From Streptomyces sp. 130 (GTDB lineage: Bacteria > Actinomycetota > Actinomycetes > Streptomycetales > Streptomycetaceae), in NCBI RefSeq assembly GCF_007096885.1, contig NZ_VJNO01000032.1, forward strand, positions 1-64,000: 64,000 bases of DNA, read 5' to 3'. Shown here piece after piece: positions 52,262 through 61,196 of the stretch (position 1 is its first letter; each line of letters begins with the position of its first letter). A program made the position numbers and the translations under genes. The notes under the pieces were generated by a model. The model was not told the DNA's origin, did not search any database, and was given only the letters and a program-made list of their open reading frames with translations.

Positions 52262-52348
52262 ACTGACCGGCCGGTCAGTTGATGACTGCCCCAGGAGGGG
52301 CCATAATGTGCGGGTAGCCCTTCACGCATCCCCCGTCGTGAAGGGCTA
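52262..52348. promoter_or_regulatory. operator-like palindrome and hairpin in a 478-base gap
   Basis: ACTGACCGGCCGGTCAGT (52262-52279) is a perfect 18-bp palindrome of the kind TetR-type repressors bind. A 13-bp hairpin (GTAGCCCTTCACG with its complement, 52313-52348) follows. Further on, CATGTTTTTTCGAGTTAACAG (about 52427-52447, here 20 bases of it are A/T-rich) may be a promoter for the XRE operon. Confidence 0.55.
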
Positions 52349-52633
52349 CACCCCTTTGCGGGCACGCGAAGCGGCGGCGCGCACCGGAGTCTTCACGGGC
52401 AAGGGACTCCCCTCGTGGCCCCCTGCCCATGTTTTTTCGAGTTAACAGTGACGTAGAGTGTTTGCGCAAGCCCGCTCCGGGCACCGGATCAGATTCTTCC
52501 GCTTCCTGCCCGCTTCGGCGGCCCGACCGGAAGGCCGCGGTCCGCGGTTCGTTACAGTACGAGCCCGTTGACCGAATCGAGCGCCGCCCGGGGCCGGACA
52601 GGGGTCTGCGGCGGACGTGAACGTGGGGGCCGG

Positions 52634-53080
52634 ATGGACAACGGCGTAGAGCGCGCGCCGGAGCTGCGGACGCTGCGCCAGAAGGTCGAGTACATGGTCG
52701 AGAAGACCTTTCCCGGCCGCAGGATCTCGGGGCGGTTCTTCGCCGACCTGGTCAAGGAGCGCGGCGGATCGCTCTCCCACAGCTACTTCTCCAACATCCT
52801 GGCCGGCAAGGTGACCCAGCCGTCCGAGGAGATCCTGAAGGCGCTCGGCCTGGGCTTCGGCGTGGACTGGCGGTTCTTCAAGGAGGAGTCCGAGGTCGTG
52901 GACGACGTCGTGGCCGGGCTCCAGTTCCTCGCCAAACGGCGGACGGGGGAGATCAGCGGGCTCGCCGGGCGCGGCATCGACGAGGACGGACTGCCGCCGG
53001 AGCTGCTGCGGTTCGCGATGTCCCTGCTGCGGGACGCCGAGGAGCGCACGCCCCCGGCCGGTGGCGGACAGCAGGGCTGA
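52634..53080 (+). CDS. XRE-type helix-turn-helix regulator
   Basis: The 148-residue protein has an HTH of the XRE/EspR type (LRTLRQKVEYMVEKTFPGRR, then SHSYFSNILAGKVTQPSEEI), with a helical C-terminus. It is first in an operon with an ImmA-like metallopeptidase gene (3-base gap), a MAB_1171c-type membrane protein and a PAP2 protein. In ImmA/XRE pairs the peptidase cleaves the repressor. The ATG at 52634 is preferred; an upstream ATG gives a Gly/Arg-rich extension. Confidence 0.78.
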   Translation: MDNGVERAPELRTLRQKVEYMVEKTFPGRRISGRFFADLVKERGGSLSHSYFSNILAGKVTQPSEEILKALGLGFGVDWRFFKEESEVVDDVVAGLQFLAKRRTGEISGLAGRGIDEDGLPPELLRFAMSLLRDAEERTPPAGGGQQG

Positions 53081-53083
53081 GCC

Positions 53084-53644
53084 ATGTCCATGCGGAAGTT
53101 GCGGAGGGAGTGCGAGGAAGGGCTCGCGGAGCTGCCGCTGCCCTCCCCGTTCTCCATACCCGGCCTGGTGGCCAACATGGAGGCGGCCCGGGGCCGGACC
53201 ATCGTGCTGCACGAGATGCCCGACCGGCTGGCGCGCGTCAACGCCGCCTGCGGGCTGCGCCTGAAGACCGGGGACACCAGCTTCGTGCTGTACCGCAGGC
53301 GCCCCACCGCGTACCAGACCCAGCACGTCATCCTGCACGAGCTGTGCCACGAGTGGTTCGACCACGGCACCTCCCTCGACGCCGAGCAGCTCCAGCGGCT
53401 GATGCCCGTCTTCGACACCTCGCTCATCTCCCGGATGGTCGGCCCGGACGCGGTGCTCGCCCCGGACGCCGTGCAGGCACGCGCGCAGTACGACACCCAT
53501 GACGAACGCATGGCCGAATTCGGTGCCTCACTGATCCCCCGGATGGCCCGGGACATCACGAGTGATGACATGGTGGGGCGGCTCGCCAACTCGCTCTCGC
53601 GTCCGGTCGCCCACCGCCGCGGCGGCCTGTTCCGGCGTACGTAG
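53084..53644 (+). CDS. ImmA/IrrE-like zinc metallopeptidase
   Basis: The 186-residue protein has the zincin motif HELCHEWFDHG (His85, Glu86, His89) in a predicted helix, with a likely third ligand in DERMAEFGASLI. The family includes ImmA and IrrE, which cleave XRE repressors in response to a signal. It probably processes the XRE protein encoded just upstream, releasing expression of the operon. It has a basic C-terminus and no signal peptide. Confidence 0.8.
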   Translation: MSMRKLRRECEEGLAELPLPSPFSIPGLVANMEAARGRTIVLHEMPDRLARVNAACGLRLKTGDTSFVLYRRRPTAYQTQHVILHELCHEWFDHGTSLDAEQLQRLMPVFDTSLISRMVGPDAVLAPDAVQARAQYDTHDERMAEFGASLIPRMARDITSDDMVGRLANSLSRPVAHRRGGLFRRT

Positions 53645-53693
53645 CCTCCGTACCGCCCGACCGCACTTCCCCCCACTCCCGAGGACTTCCGCC

Positions 53694-54941
53694 GTGACCC
53701 CGCTCGACCTCGCCGGCTATCTCGTGGCCGGCCTGATGACAGCCGTCGCCCTGTGGCGCATGCCGGCCGCCCTGTGGGGCGACGAGGAGGACCGGCGCCG
53801 CCGGGCGCTCTGGGGGTGTTACGCGGGATTCGCGCTGGCGCTCTGGACGAAGACCCGGTTCGTGCGCGTCGGGCTCAACGACAGCCCGGTGACCGACCTG
53901 GCGGTCCTCATCAAGCACTACACCGCGACCGTCGCGATCCTGGCCATTCTCAGCTACATCGTGGCGATCTACGGCCGGTACGCGGACGAGGGCGCCGTCC
54001 CCCGGCACGTACGGTTCGCCCGGCTCGTCCAGCGGATCGCGGCCAAGGCGTCGGTCGCCACGCTGGTGCTGCTCACCGTGCTCTTCTTCACCGTGGTCGA
54101 CCGCTCCACGCCCTCGGACCGCTTCGTCGCCGACCACGCCGGGCAGTGGGGCGCCACGCTGTACATGAGCGTCTTCTACCTCTACCTCGGCGCCGCGTCC
54201 GCCGTCTGCGCGTACCAGTGGGCGCTGGCCACCGGGAGCGCCCGGATGCGCCATCTGCGCGTCGGGCTCGGGATGATGACGTTCGCCATGTTCATCGGCG
54301 TCGGGTACACCGTCAGCCGGACGCTGTTCCTCTGGGCCAGCGTCGTGGACCGGCCGAGCGAGTCCTTCGCCCTGGGCTTCGACAAGGCCACCGAGGCCGC
54401 CCAGGTCGTCCTCTTCCTCTTCTTCGCGGTCGGCGCCTCCATCCCCGCCCTGGGCAACGTCCGCCGCCGCGCCAAGCTCTGGCGGGCGCAGGCCCGGCTG
54501 CACGGCCTCTGGTACGAGCTGATGACCGCCTTCCCGGACCAGCCCTTCGAGCCGCCGCGCCCGTTGGCGCGGGAGCTGACGCGCTTCGACACGCCCGCCG
54601 ACCTGCGCGTGGACCGCTGGACGGCGGACATCGCGGACGCGGTCGAGAAGCTGCGCCACTACGTGCCGGACACCCTGCTGCCCGCCGCGGAGGCCGCCGC
54701 CGGGGCCGGTTCCGGCTCACCGCTCGCCGACGCGTACTGGATCAAGGCGGCCCTGATCGCCCGGGCCGGCGGGGCACCGGCCGGCGAGGCGGCGGCCGTC
54801 TCCGCCCAGCACGCCACCGACCAGGACGGCGAGGTCGCCTGGCTGGTCCGGGTCGCGGCGGCGTATCGCACGGTCACGCCGGAGCGGGCCCGCCAGGTCC
54901 TCGACACATGTGACGCGACGGGCAAGGAGCAGCCGGCATGA
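53694..54941 (+). CDS. MAB_1171c-type integral membrane protein
   Basis: The 415-residue protein has seven to eight membrane helices (DLAGYLVAGLMTAVALWRM, TVAILAILSYIVAIYG, VGLGMMTFAMFIGVGYTVSR and others) and a C-terminal cytosolic part of about 135 residues. I recognise it as the family labelled MAB_1171c putative transporters, which usually sit next to XRE/ImmA-like genes. The GTG at 53694 has GAGGAC about 6 bases upstream. Its stop overlaps the PAP2 gene start by 4 bases. The substrate is unknown. Confidence 0.75.
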   Translation: MTPLDLAGYLVAGLMTAVALWRMPAALWGDEEDRRRRALWGCYAGFALALWTKTRFVRVGLNDSPVTDLAVLIKHYTATVAILAILSYIVAIYGRYADEGAVPRHVRFARLVQRIAAKASVATLVLLTVLFFTVVDRSTPSDRFVADHAGQWGATLYMSVFYLYLGAASAVCAYQWALATGSARMRHLRVGLGMMTFAMFIGVGYTVSRTLFLWASVVDRPSESFALGFDKATEAAQVVLFLFFAVGASIPALGNVRRRAKLWRAQARLHGLWYELMTAFPDQPFEPPRPLARELTRFDTPADLRVDRWTADIADAVEKLRHYVPDTLLPAAEAAAGAGSGSPLADAYWIKAALIARAGGAPAGEAAAVSAQHATDQDGEVAWLVRVAAAYRTVTPERARQVLDTCDATGKEQPA

Positions 54942-55552
54942 CCGCCACCGACACCACCGACACCACCGACCCCACGGCCGCCCCCGACCACGCCCTCGCG
55001 CGGCGGGTCACCGACGTCCTCCAGCCCCGCAACCTGCTGCTCGTCGGCATGCTCGCCATCGGCCTCGCGGCGGCCGGGGACTGGACCGGAATCCCCTGGG
55101 GGCTGCTCGGCGCGCTGTGCGCCGGGATCGTGCCCGCCGGGTACATCGAGTGGGAGCGGGGGCGCGGCACCTGGGGCGACCGGCATGTCGTGGACCGCAC
55201 CAAGCGGGCGCCGATCTTCTTCGTGATCCTGGGCTCCATCGGCGCCGGTTCGGCGGTCATGGTGCTGGGCGGGGCGCCCGCCGGCATCCTGGCCGCGATG
55301 CTCGCGCTGTGGGCGATGACCGTCGTGCTGCTCGCGGTCAACACGGTGTGGAAGATCTCCGTGGACGCCTCCGTGGCCTCGGCCGTGGTCGCCCTGCTCG
55401 CCGCCGTCCACTCGCCGTGGTGGCTCCTCGGGTACGCGATGGCCGCCGCCGTCTCCTGGTCGCGGGTGGCCCTGGGCTACCACACGGCCGGCCAGGTCAC
55501 GGCGGGGACGGCGCTGGGCGCGGCGACGGCAGCGGCGTTCCTGTTCGTGTGA
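54938..55552 (+). CDS. PAP2-type membrane protein with altered active site
   Basis: The 204-residue membrane protein is laid out as a PAP2 phosphatase. DRTKRAPIFF (about 86-95) is the first motif, KISVDASVAS (139-148) stands where relatives have a His, and WSRVALGYHTAGQVTAG (174-190) is the third motif with His182. The residue equal to the acid/base His of the second motif is Asp143. Classic PAP2 enzymes dephosphorylate lipid phosphates such as undecaprenyl diphosphate. This one may be inactive or altered. It is last in the XRE-ImmA-like operon. Confidence 0.75.
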   Translation: MTATDTTDTTDPTAAPDHALARRVTDVLQPRNLLLVGMLAIGLAAAGDWTGIPWGLLGALCAGIVPAGYIEWERGRGTWGDRHVVDRTKRAPIFFVILGSIGAGSAVMVLGGAPAGILAAMLALWAMTVVLLAVNTVWKISVDASVASAVVALLAAVHSPWWLLGYAMAAAVSWSRVALGYHTAGQVTAGTALGAATAAAFLFV

Positions 55553-55558
55553 TCCGGC

Positions 55559-57268
55559 TCAGGGCCCCGGGGCGGCGGCGTCCCGGCCGTCCCGGGCCCG
55601 CGAGGCCATGACCGCGATGTCGTCCTCGGCGTTGGGTCCGAAGCGTTCGAGCACCCGGTCCAGGAAGGTCTCCAGGTCGCCGTCGTCCGGCAGGGTCAGC
55701 TCCCCCAGCCGGGCGACGCACGTGTCGATGTCCTCGCCGCGCCGCTCCACGAGCCCGTCGGTGTACATGAACAGCACCGTGTCCGGGCCCCCTTCCACCA
55801 CGGTGGACCGATAACCGCCGAATCCGGTGCCGAGCGGCGGGGCCGCCGGTACGTCGCAGATCCGGGTGCCCGCCGGGCCCGGGTCGAGGAAGACCGGCGG
55901 CAGGTGGCCCGCGCTCGCCACCTCGCACTGCCCGCCGTCCGCGTCCACCACGGCGAGCAGGCAGGTGGCGGCCCGGTCGATCCCGGACCGCTCCACCATC
56001 CGGTCCAGCTGTTCCAGGATGCGGTGCGGGGGCAGTTCCTCGTCGGCGAGGAGGCGCAGCAGCGAGCGGTAGTGGCTCATCGCGACGGCCGCCTCGACGC
56101 CGTGCCCCATGACGTCGCCCATCGCCTTCAGGTGGCGCCCGTCGGGCAGCGGGATGACGTCGAACCAGTCGCCGCCCACCAGGACGCTGCGGTCGGCCGG
56201 CAGATAGCGGGTGGCGATCTCGATGTGCGGGTGGGGCGGCCGGGGCTCGGAGAGCAGGGAGCGCTGGAGCTCCAGGGCGATGGTGTGCTCGTGGGTGAAG
56301 CGGCGGGCGTGGTCGAGATGGACGGCGGCCCGCCCGGCGAGCTCCCGGGCCACCACCACGTCGTCGTCCGAGAAGACGGGCGAGCCGCCGGCCCGGAGCA
56401 GCCCGAGCACGCCGATCGGGGCCCCGCGCACCGCGATCGGCACGGCGACCGCCGAGTGCAGTCCGAGCTCCCGGTAGGCGTCGACGCGCTCCGGGCTGGG
56501 CGCGGCGCGGCTCAGCCGCTCGGTGTCGGTGAGGTCCTCGACGACGGGCTGACCGGTCGCCAGGCAGCGCGGTACGGCGGCCTCCTCCTGGTAGTCGATG
56601 TAGTCGCCGGCCACCCCGAACCGGGCGACGCCACGGCTCAGCGCGCGTACCGCCGACATGGCCGCACGGCGCAGCCGGACCACGTCGGGCGGTGCGGGGC
56701 GCACCGGCGGGGCGACGTCCGGCGGGAAGACCTCGACGGTGGCGACGTCGGCGAGACCGGGGACGACGAGGTCGGCCAGCTCGGCGCAGGTGGTGTCCAT
56801 GTCGAGCGTGGTGCCGATGCGGGTGTTCGCGCTGTCGAGGAGGGAGAGGTGGCGCTGGGCCTGGGCGAGCCGGCGCTGTTCGTCGTCGGCCATGACCTCC
56901 AGCACGATCCCGACGACGCCGGCGACCCGGCCGTCCGCCTCCAGGCGGTGGTAGGCCCCGTGCCAGTAGACCCGGGCGGTCCCGGACTCGGCGGGCAGCC
57001 GGCCGCTGGAGGTGACCTCGCGGGCCCGGCCGTCGGCGAGCACGGCGCGCATCAGGTCCTCGCGGGCGTCGATGTCGGGCATGACCTCGCTGGGGCGGCG
57101 GCCGATGTGGGCGGCGGGCGGGATGCCGTTGTGGCGTACGAGGGACGGGTTGACGTACAGATAGCGCAGCTCGGTGTCGAACACGGCCACGCCCGCCGTC
57201 GTGCCGTCGAGCACGGCGGCGAGCGCCGTGACGTCGATGGACGGCGGATGGTCGGCGTGCACCGGCAA
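55559..57268 (-). CDS. PAS-GAF-SpoIIE (PP2C) phosphatase
   Basis: The 569-residue protein has a PAS domain (TTAGVAVFDTELRYLYVNPS), a GAF domain (TCAELADLVVPGLADVATVE up to GLLRAGG), and a C-terminal PP2C/SpoIIE phosphatase domain (VGGDWFDVIPLPDGR, MGDVMGHGVEAAVAM, ASAGHLPP, FMYTDGLVERR) with the metal-binding Asp residues. Such enzymes act on phosphorylated anti-sigma antagonists and steer stress sigma factors. The likely start is TTG 57266-57268 with AGGAGG 6 bases upstream. No anti-sigma gene is nearby. It converges with the PAP2 gene, 6 bases apart. Confidence 0.85.
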   Translation of the reverse strand: MPVHADHPPSIDVTALAAVLDGTTAGVAVFDTELRYLYVNPSLVRHNGIPPAAHIGRRPSEVMPDIDAREDLMRAVLADGRAREVTSSGRLPAESGTARVYWHGAYHRLEADGRVAGVVGIVLEVMADDEQRRLAQAQRHLSLLDSANTRIGTTLDMDTTCAELADLVVPGLADVATVEVFPPDVAPPVRPAPPDVVRLRRAAMSAVRALSRGVARFGVAGDYIDYQEEAAVPRCLATGQPVVEDLTDTERLSRAAPSPERVDAYRELGLHSAVAVPIAVRGAPIGVLGLLRAGGSPVFSDDDVVVARELAGRAAVHLDHARRFTHEHTIALELQRSLLSEPRPPHPHIEIATRYLPADRSVLVGGDWFDVIPLPDGRHLKAMGDVMGHGVEAAVAMSHYRSLLRLLADEELPPHRILEQLDRMVERSGIDRAATCLLAVVDADGGQCEVASAGHLPPVFLDPGPAGTRICDVPAAPPLGTGFGGYRSTVVEGGPDTVLFMYTDGLVERRGEDIDTCVARLGELTLPDDGDLETFLDRVLERFGPNAEDDIAVMASRARDGRDAAAPGP

Positions 57269-57357
57269 GACGAACCTCCTGAGACAGGGCGCGGGCCGCC
57301 TGCTGCCCGGCCCTTCATCCTCGGTCGCCCCGCCCGCTCCCGCATCCGCAGCACCGC

Positions 57358-57640
57358 CTACGGGGTGCCCGCCGCGAGCAGGGTCAGCGCGTGGTGCACC
57401 ACGTCGCGCCGGCGGCGCGCGTCGCCGGTGAGCACGGTGTCGTCGATCAGGCAGGCGACGGCCCCGCGCGGCAGCGGGGTGACGGCGAGGACGGCCGGCC
57501 GGTCGAGCCGGAGCGGATTGCCGGCCGGGGCGAAGCTGACCGCCCGCAGCCCGGTCGGCCCGTATCCGCAGTGCGCGTGGACGACACCGGCGGGAATCCA
57601 TACCGCCCGGTGCGGGGAGGGCTGCCTGCCGGGGCGTCCG
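57358..57640 (-). pseudogene. N-terminal fragment of an AraC-type regulator
   Basis: The minus strand reads PSPHRAVWIPAGVVHAHCGY and SFAPAGNPLRLDRPAVLAVT and ends HALTLLAAGTP-TAG, resembling the cupin-like start of AraC regulators. The HTH region after it is absent. The 5' end stops where the remnant of an MFS gene begins on the other strand, so the original gene start is lost. Confidence 0.65.
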
Positions 57641-57644
57641 GGCA

Positions 57645-57838
57645 CGGCGGCCGGGGTCACGCTGGGCCTCGCCGTCAGCGTCGGGGGCGTGATCACCCCG
57701 GCGCTGGGCGCGGCGGCGGAGGCGTACGGACCGCAGGGTGTGTCCACCATCCTCTGCGCCCTCCCCGTGCCGGCCGTGCTCCTCGGACTGTTCCTCACCG
57801 AGCCGGAACCGCCCTCGGTGGCTGGGCGTCCCCTGTGA
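57645..57838 (+). pseudogene. C-terminal fragment of an MFS exporter
   Basis: The plus strand reads GVTLGLAVSVGGVITPALGA, AAEAYGPQGVSTILCALPVP and AVLLGLFLTEPE, the last one or two helices of a drug-exporter-type MFS protein, with a proper TGA at 57836-57838. All preceding helices are missing. It faces the AraC fragment divergently, as in an intact AraC-MFS pair. Confidence 0.68.
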
Positions 57839-57907
57839 CGGAGGCATGCTGTACGCGACACGGGCGGCACGAACGCCGCCCGGGCGCGGCACACCGAAGG
57901 GCACCCC

Positions 57908-58393
57908 ATGGGATCGTCACCGCAACTCGGATCGCCGGTACCGGACTTCACCCTCGCGGGCGGCGTCCTCGGCGGGGACGCCTTCGAGCGGCGCGACTAC
58001 TCGCTCGCGGACGCGCGCGGGCGGGCCCTGGTCCTCGCCTTCTACCCGGGCGACAACACCACCGTGTGCACGAGGCAGTTGTGTTCGTACTCCTCGGGCA
58101 GGGAGGCCTTCGAGGCGCTCGACGCCACGGTGTGGGGGATCAGTCCGCAGGACGTGGACAGCCATGAGTCGTTCGCCCGCGCCCATGGGCTGCGCATGCC
58201 GCTGCTGGCGGACCCGGGCCGGGAGACCGCCCGGGCCTTCGGCGTCGCGGCGCCCGGGATCGGGGTGCGGCGCGCCGTCTTCCTGATCGACGCGGAGGGG
58301 GTGCTGCGGTGGAAGCACGTGGCGCTGCTGGGGGCGACGTTCCAGTCCCTGGACACCCTGTCCGGCCAATTGTCCGGCATCAAGAGCACGTAA
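57908..58393 (+). CDS. peroxiredoxin (AhpC/TSA, BCP-like)
   Basis: The 161-residue thiol peroxidase has the active-site motif YPGDNTTVCTRQLC, with peroxidatic Cys54 and a second Cys59 four residues on, as in atypical 2-Cys BCP enzymes. The strand VWGISPQDVDSHESFARAHG and FLIDAEGVLRWKHV complete the fold. It reduces peroxides with thioredoxin. It stands alone just after the deletion scar and may have lost or gained its promoter there. Confidence 0.88.
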   Translation: MGSSPQLGSPVPDFTLAGGVLGGDAFERRDYSLADARGRALVLAFYPGDNTTVCTRQLCSYSSGREAFEALDATVWGISPQDVDSHESFARAHGLRMPLLADPGRETARAFGVAAPGIGVRRAVFLIDAEGVLRWKHVALLGATFQSLDTLSGQLSGIKST

Positions 58394-58501
58394 AAGACTG
58401 CCGGATTCCTGCAATGTCGCTTCGGGGGAACGTATGCGACCATCCAGCCAGTTCGACGGAGAAGCAGCGCAGGGGGCGGCGGGGCCGGGAGGGGTGATCG
58501 G

Positions 58502-59011
58502 ATGACCTTGTTCCTGGGTCTCGGCATCGCGGGGATCGCCCTGCTCGCTCTGTCGCTGATCTTCGACGGGATTCTGGAGGGCCTTTTCGGGGGCCTGCTG
58601 GAGGGCCTGTTCAGCGGGCTCGTCTCCCTTCCGGTGATCGCGGGCTTCCTCTCGATGCTCGGCTTCGGCGGCGCCATCGTGCTGGGCACGACCGGTGCGG
58701 GCACCCTCGTCGCCACCGTGGCGGGGGTCGCGGCCGGACTGGTCGCCGCCCTGCTGACCTGGAGGTTCAGCCGCGCCCTGATGCGGGACCAGACCGACGC
58801 GACACCGCGCAACGAGGACCTGGTCGGCACGTCGGGGTCGGTGGTCACCGCGATCCCGGCCGACGGCTACGGCGAGGTCCTGCTCCGCCTCGGGGGCCAG
58901 CTCGTGAAGCTGTCCGCGAGGAGCACCGTGCCGGTCGCGCGCGGCGCCGAGGTCTGGGTCGAGGCGTCGCTCTCCAGCACGTCGGTGTCGGTCCGTCCGG
59001 TCGAACGCTGA
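58502..59011 (+). CDS. NfeD-like membrane protein
   Basis: The 169-residue protein has three to four helices (LFLGLGIAGIALLALSLIFD, FLSMLGFGGAIVLGTTGAGT, ATVAGVAAGLVAALLTW) and a C-terminal OB-fold domain (EDLVGTSGSVVTAIPADGYG, then VWVEASLSSTSVSVRPVER), as in NfeD1b proteins. NfeD proteins pair with flotillins; a flotillin-like gene follows after 69 bases. Probable role: membrane microdomain organisation. GGGAGGGG lies upstream of the ATG at 58502. Confidence 0.8.
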   Translation: MTLFLGLGIAGIALLALSLIFDGILEGLFGGLLEGLFSGLVSLPVIAGFLSMLGFGGAIVLGTTGAGTLVATVAGVAAGLVAALLTWRFSRALMRDQTDATPRNEDLVGTSGSVVTAIPADGYGEVLLRLGGQLVKLSARSTVPVARGAEVWVEASLSSTSVSVRPVER

Positions 59012-59080
59012 CCGGTACGCCCGGCCCCATCACCGCTCGTCTCACGACTGCCCCCGTCAGGAGGCAGAGGGGGAAACCGC

Positions 59081-60529
59081 ATGAGTCCCGTAATGATCGC
59101 GATCGTCGGAGTCGTCGTACTCCTCTTCCTGCTCGCCCTCGCCGTGATCACCCGTTACAAGGTGGCCGGCCCCAGTCAGGCGTTCATCATCACCGGCCGC
59201 CGGGGCAAGAAGTCCGTCGACCCGGTGACCGGCCGGACCAGCATCGACAACAGCGGCCAGAAGGTCGTCGTCGGCGGCGGCGTCTTCGTCGTGCCGTTCG
59301 TCCAGCAGAAGTTCACCCTGGACCTGTCCAGCCGGCAGATCCCGGTCGCCGTGCGCGGCGCCGTCACCCTGCGCGGCATCAAGGCTCATCTCGAAGGCGT
59401 CGCGATCGTCAAGGTCGGGGGCAGCGAGGACACCATCCGGGCCGCCGCCCAGCGCTTCCTGCGCCAGCAGGACGGCATCGTCGGCTTCACCCAGGAGGTG
59501 CTGTCCGGCGCGCTGCGCGCCATCGTCGGCCGGATGTCTGTGGAGGACATCATCCGCGACCGCGCCGCGTTCGCGAGCCAGGTGGCGGAGGAGGCCGAGG
59601 CGAGCCTGTCCGGCCAGGGCCTGATCCTGGACGCCTTCCAGATCCAGGACATCACCACCGAGGGCTCCTACCTGGAGGACCTGGGCCGCCCCGAGGCCGC
59701 ACGCGCCAAGCAGGAGGCCGACATCGCGGAGGCCATCGCCCGCCGCGCCTCGGAGCAGGCCCGGCTGAAGGCGGCCGAGGAGATCGCGATCGCCGAGCGG
59801 ACGTTCTATCTGAAGCAGGCCGAGATCAAGGTCGAGACCGAGGCCGCCGCGGCCAAGGCCAACGCCGCCGGTCCGCTCGCCGAGGCCGCCCGCCGGCAGG
59901 AGGTGCTCACCGAGCAGGAGAAGGTCGCCGAGCGCCAGGCCGCGCTGACCGACCGCGAGCTCGACACCAAGGTCCGCAAGCCCGCCGACGCCGCCCGCTA
60001 CCAGGCCGAGCAGGAGGCGGAGGCCCGCCGCATCGCCCAGGTCAAGGAGGCCGAGGCGGCGGCCGAGCGCGCCCGGCTCACCGGTCAGGGCGAGAAGCTG
60101 CACCGCTCCGCGCTCGCCGAGGCGGTCCGCATCGAGGGTGAGGCGGACGCCGCCGCCATCGCGGCGCGCGGTTCCGCCGAGGCCGAGGCCATGCGGAAGA
60201 AGGCCGACGCCTTCGCGCAGTACGGCGACGCGGCCGTGCTCCAGATGCTCGTCGAGGTGCTGCCCCAGGTCGTCGCCAAGGCCGCCGAGCCGCTGAGCGC
60301 GGTCGACAAGATGACCGTGATCTCCACGGACGGCGCGAGCCGGCTGTCCCGTACGGTCACGGACAACGTCGCCCAGGGCATGGAGCTGCTCTCCTCCACC
60401 ACCGGCGTCGACCTGGCCGCGCTGCTCCAGAACCTCAAGGGCGCGGTGCCGAAGCCGGCCGAGCCGGTCGCTCCGGAAGCCCCGGCGGCCCCGGCCGAGA
60501 AGAACGGGAAGATCGAGATCGGCGACTGA
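59081..60529 (+). CDS. flotillin-like (SPFH/YqiK) protein
   Basis: The 482-residue protein has an N-terminal membrane helix (IAIVGVVVLLFLLALAVITR), an SPFH domain (about 30-190, with ISTDGA-like pieces later), and a long Ala/Glu-rich coiled coil (about 195-370, AKQEADIAEAIARRASEQAR). Flotillins assemble into large membrane scaffolds. It follows an NfeD-like gene, the standard partner, and both were probably transcribed together. Its tail is Pro/Ala-rich. A terminator follows. Confidence 0.9.
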   Translation: MSPVMIAIVGVVVLLFLLALAVITRYKVAGPSQAFIITGRRGKKSVDPVTGRTSIDNSGQKVVVGGGVFVVPFVQQKFTLDLSSRQIPVAVRGAVTLRGIKAHLEGVAIVKVGGSEDTIRAAAQRFLRQQDGIVGFTQEVLSGALRAIVGRMSVEDIIRDRAAFASQVAEEAEASLSGQGLILDAFQIQDITTEGSYLEDLGRPEAARAKQEADIAEAIARRASEQARLKAAEEIAIAERTFYLKQAEIKVETEAAAAKANAAGPLAEAARRQEVLTEQEKVAERQAALTDRELDTKVRKPADAARYQAEQEAEARRIAQVKEAEAAAERARLTGQGEKLHRSALAEAVRIEGEADAAAIAARGSAEAEAMRKKADAFAQYGDAAVLQMLVEVLPQVVAKAAEPLSAVDKMTVISTDGASRLSRTVTDNVAQGMELLSSTTGVDLAALLQNLKGAVPKPAEPVAPEAPAAPAEKNGKIEIGD

Positions 60530-60551
60530 CCCGCGTACGACCCGACCCGCG

Positions 60552-60581
60552 TGCCCGGCCGGTTGCGCAACCGGCCGGGCA
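60552..60581 (+). terminator. terminator after the flotillin-like gene
   Basis: TGCCCGGCCGGTTGC and its complement form a perfect 15-bp stem with no loop, followed by ATTCGTG. Confidence 0.7.
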
Positions 60582-60723
60582 TTCGTGTGCCGCGCCCGGG
60601 GCCGTCACGGGCCGGTGGCCGGAAACCGCCCCTCGGGGATGGCGCATACCTCCGGATAAGGTAATGCGGACCTAAAGAGATCGCCAAGTGCCTCGCGCGT
60701 ACCGCGCCCCTCGGGAGGAAGCC

Positions 60724-61194
60724 ATGGGAACCCACCGCACCACGCTGCCCGGAGTCGGCGTCCAGTACGACTACACGACCGAGTCGGGGCAGCACATCTC
60801 CGTGGTGGTCCACCACGACGGGCGGCGGTTCATCGGCTTCTACGACCAGGACGACCCTGATTCGTGCCTGCTCTCCGTCCCCCTGACTCCACAGGAGGCG
60901 ACCGGTCTCGCCCACCTCATCGACGCGGCGCCCATCGACGCCGTACGGACCGAGGGCATCGATCTGGTCACCGAGCACATCCCGCTCGGCACCCGCTCGC
61001 CGTACGGCGGCCGGCTGCTCGGCGACACCAAGGCGCGGACCCGGACCGGCGCCTCGATCGTGGCGGTGCTGCGCACCCACAGCGCGCACCCGTCACCCGG
61101 GCCGGACTTCCGGCTGGCCATCGGCGACACGCTCGTCGCCGTCGGAACACGCGAGGGCGTCGACACGCTCTCCGAGATCATCGCGGAGGGCTGA
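60724..61194 (+). CDS. TrkA-C/KhtT-like regulatory subunit of a K+/H+ antiporter
   Basis: The 156-residue soluble protein has an N-terminal part (LPGVGVQYDYTTESGQHISV) and a C-terminal TrkA-C (RCK_C) domain (TKARTRTGASIVAVLRTHSA, RLAIGDTLVAVGTREGVDTL). KhtT-like subunits bind a nucleotide or respond to pH and gate the antiporter subunit. The ATG at 60724 has GGGAGGA upstream; a longer start lacks a site. The antiporter gene starts two bases after its stop, so both form one unit. Confidence 0.85.
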   Translation: MGTHRTTLPGVGVQYDYTTESGQHISVVVHHDGRRFIGFYDQDDPDSCLLSVPLTPQEATGLAHLIDAAPIDAVRTEGIDLVTEHIPLGTRSPYGGRLLGDTKARTRTGASIVAVLRTHSAHPSPGPDFRLAIGDTLVAVGTREGVDTLSEIIAEG

Positions 61195-61196
61195 CC

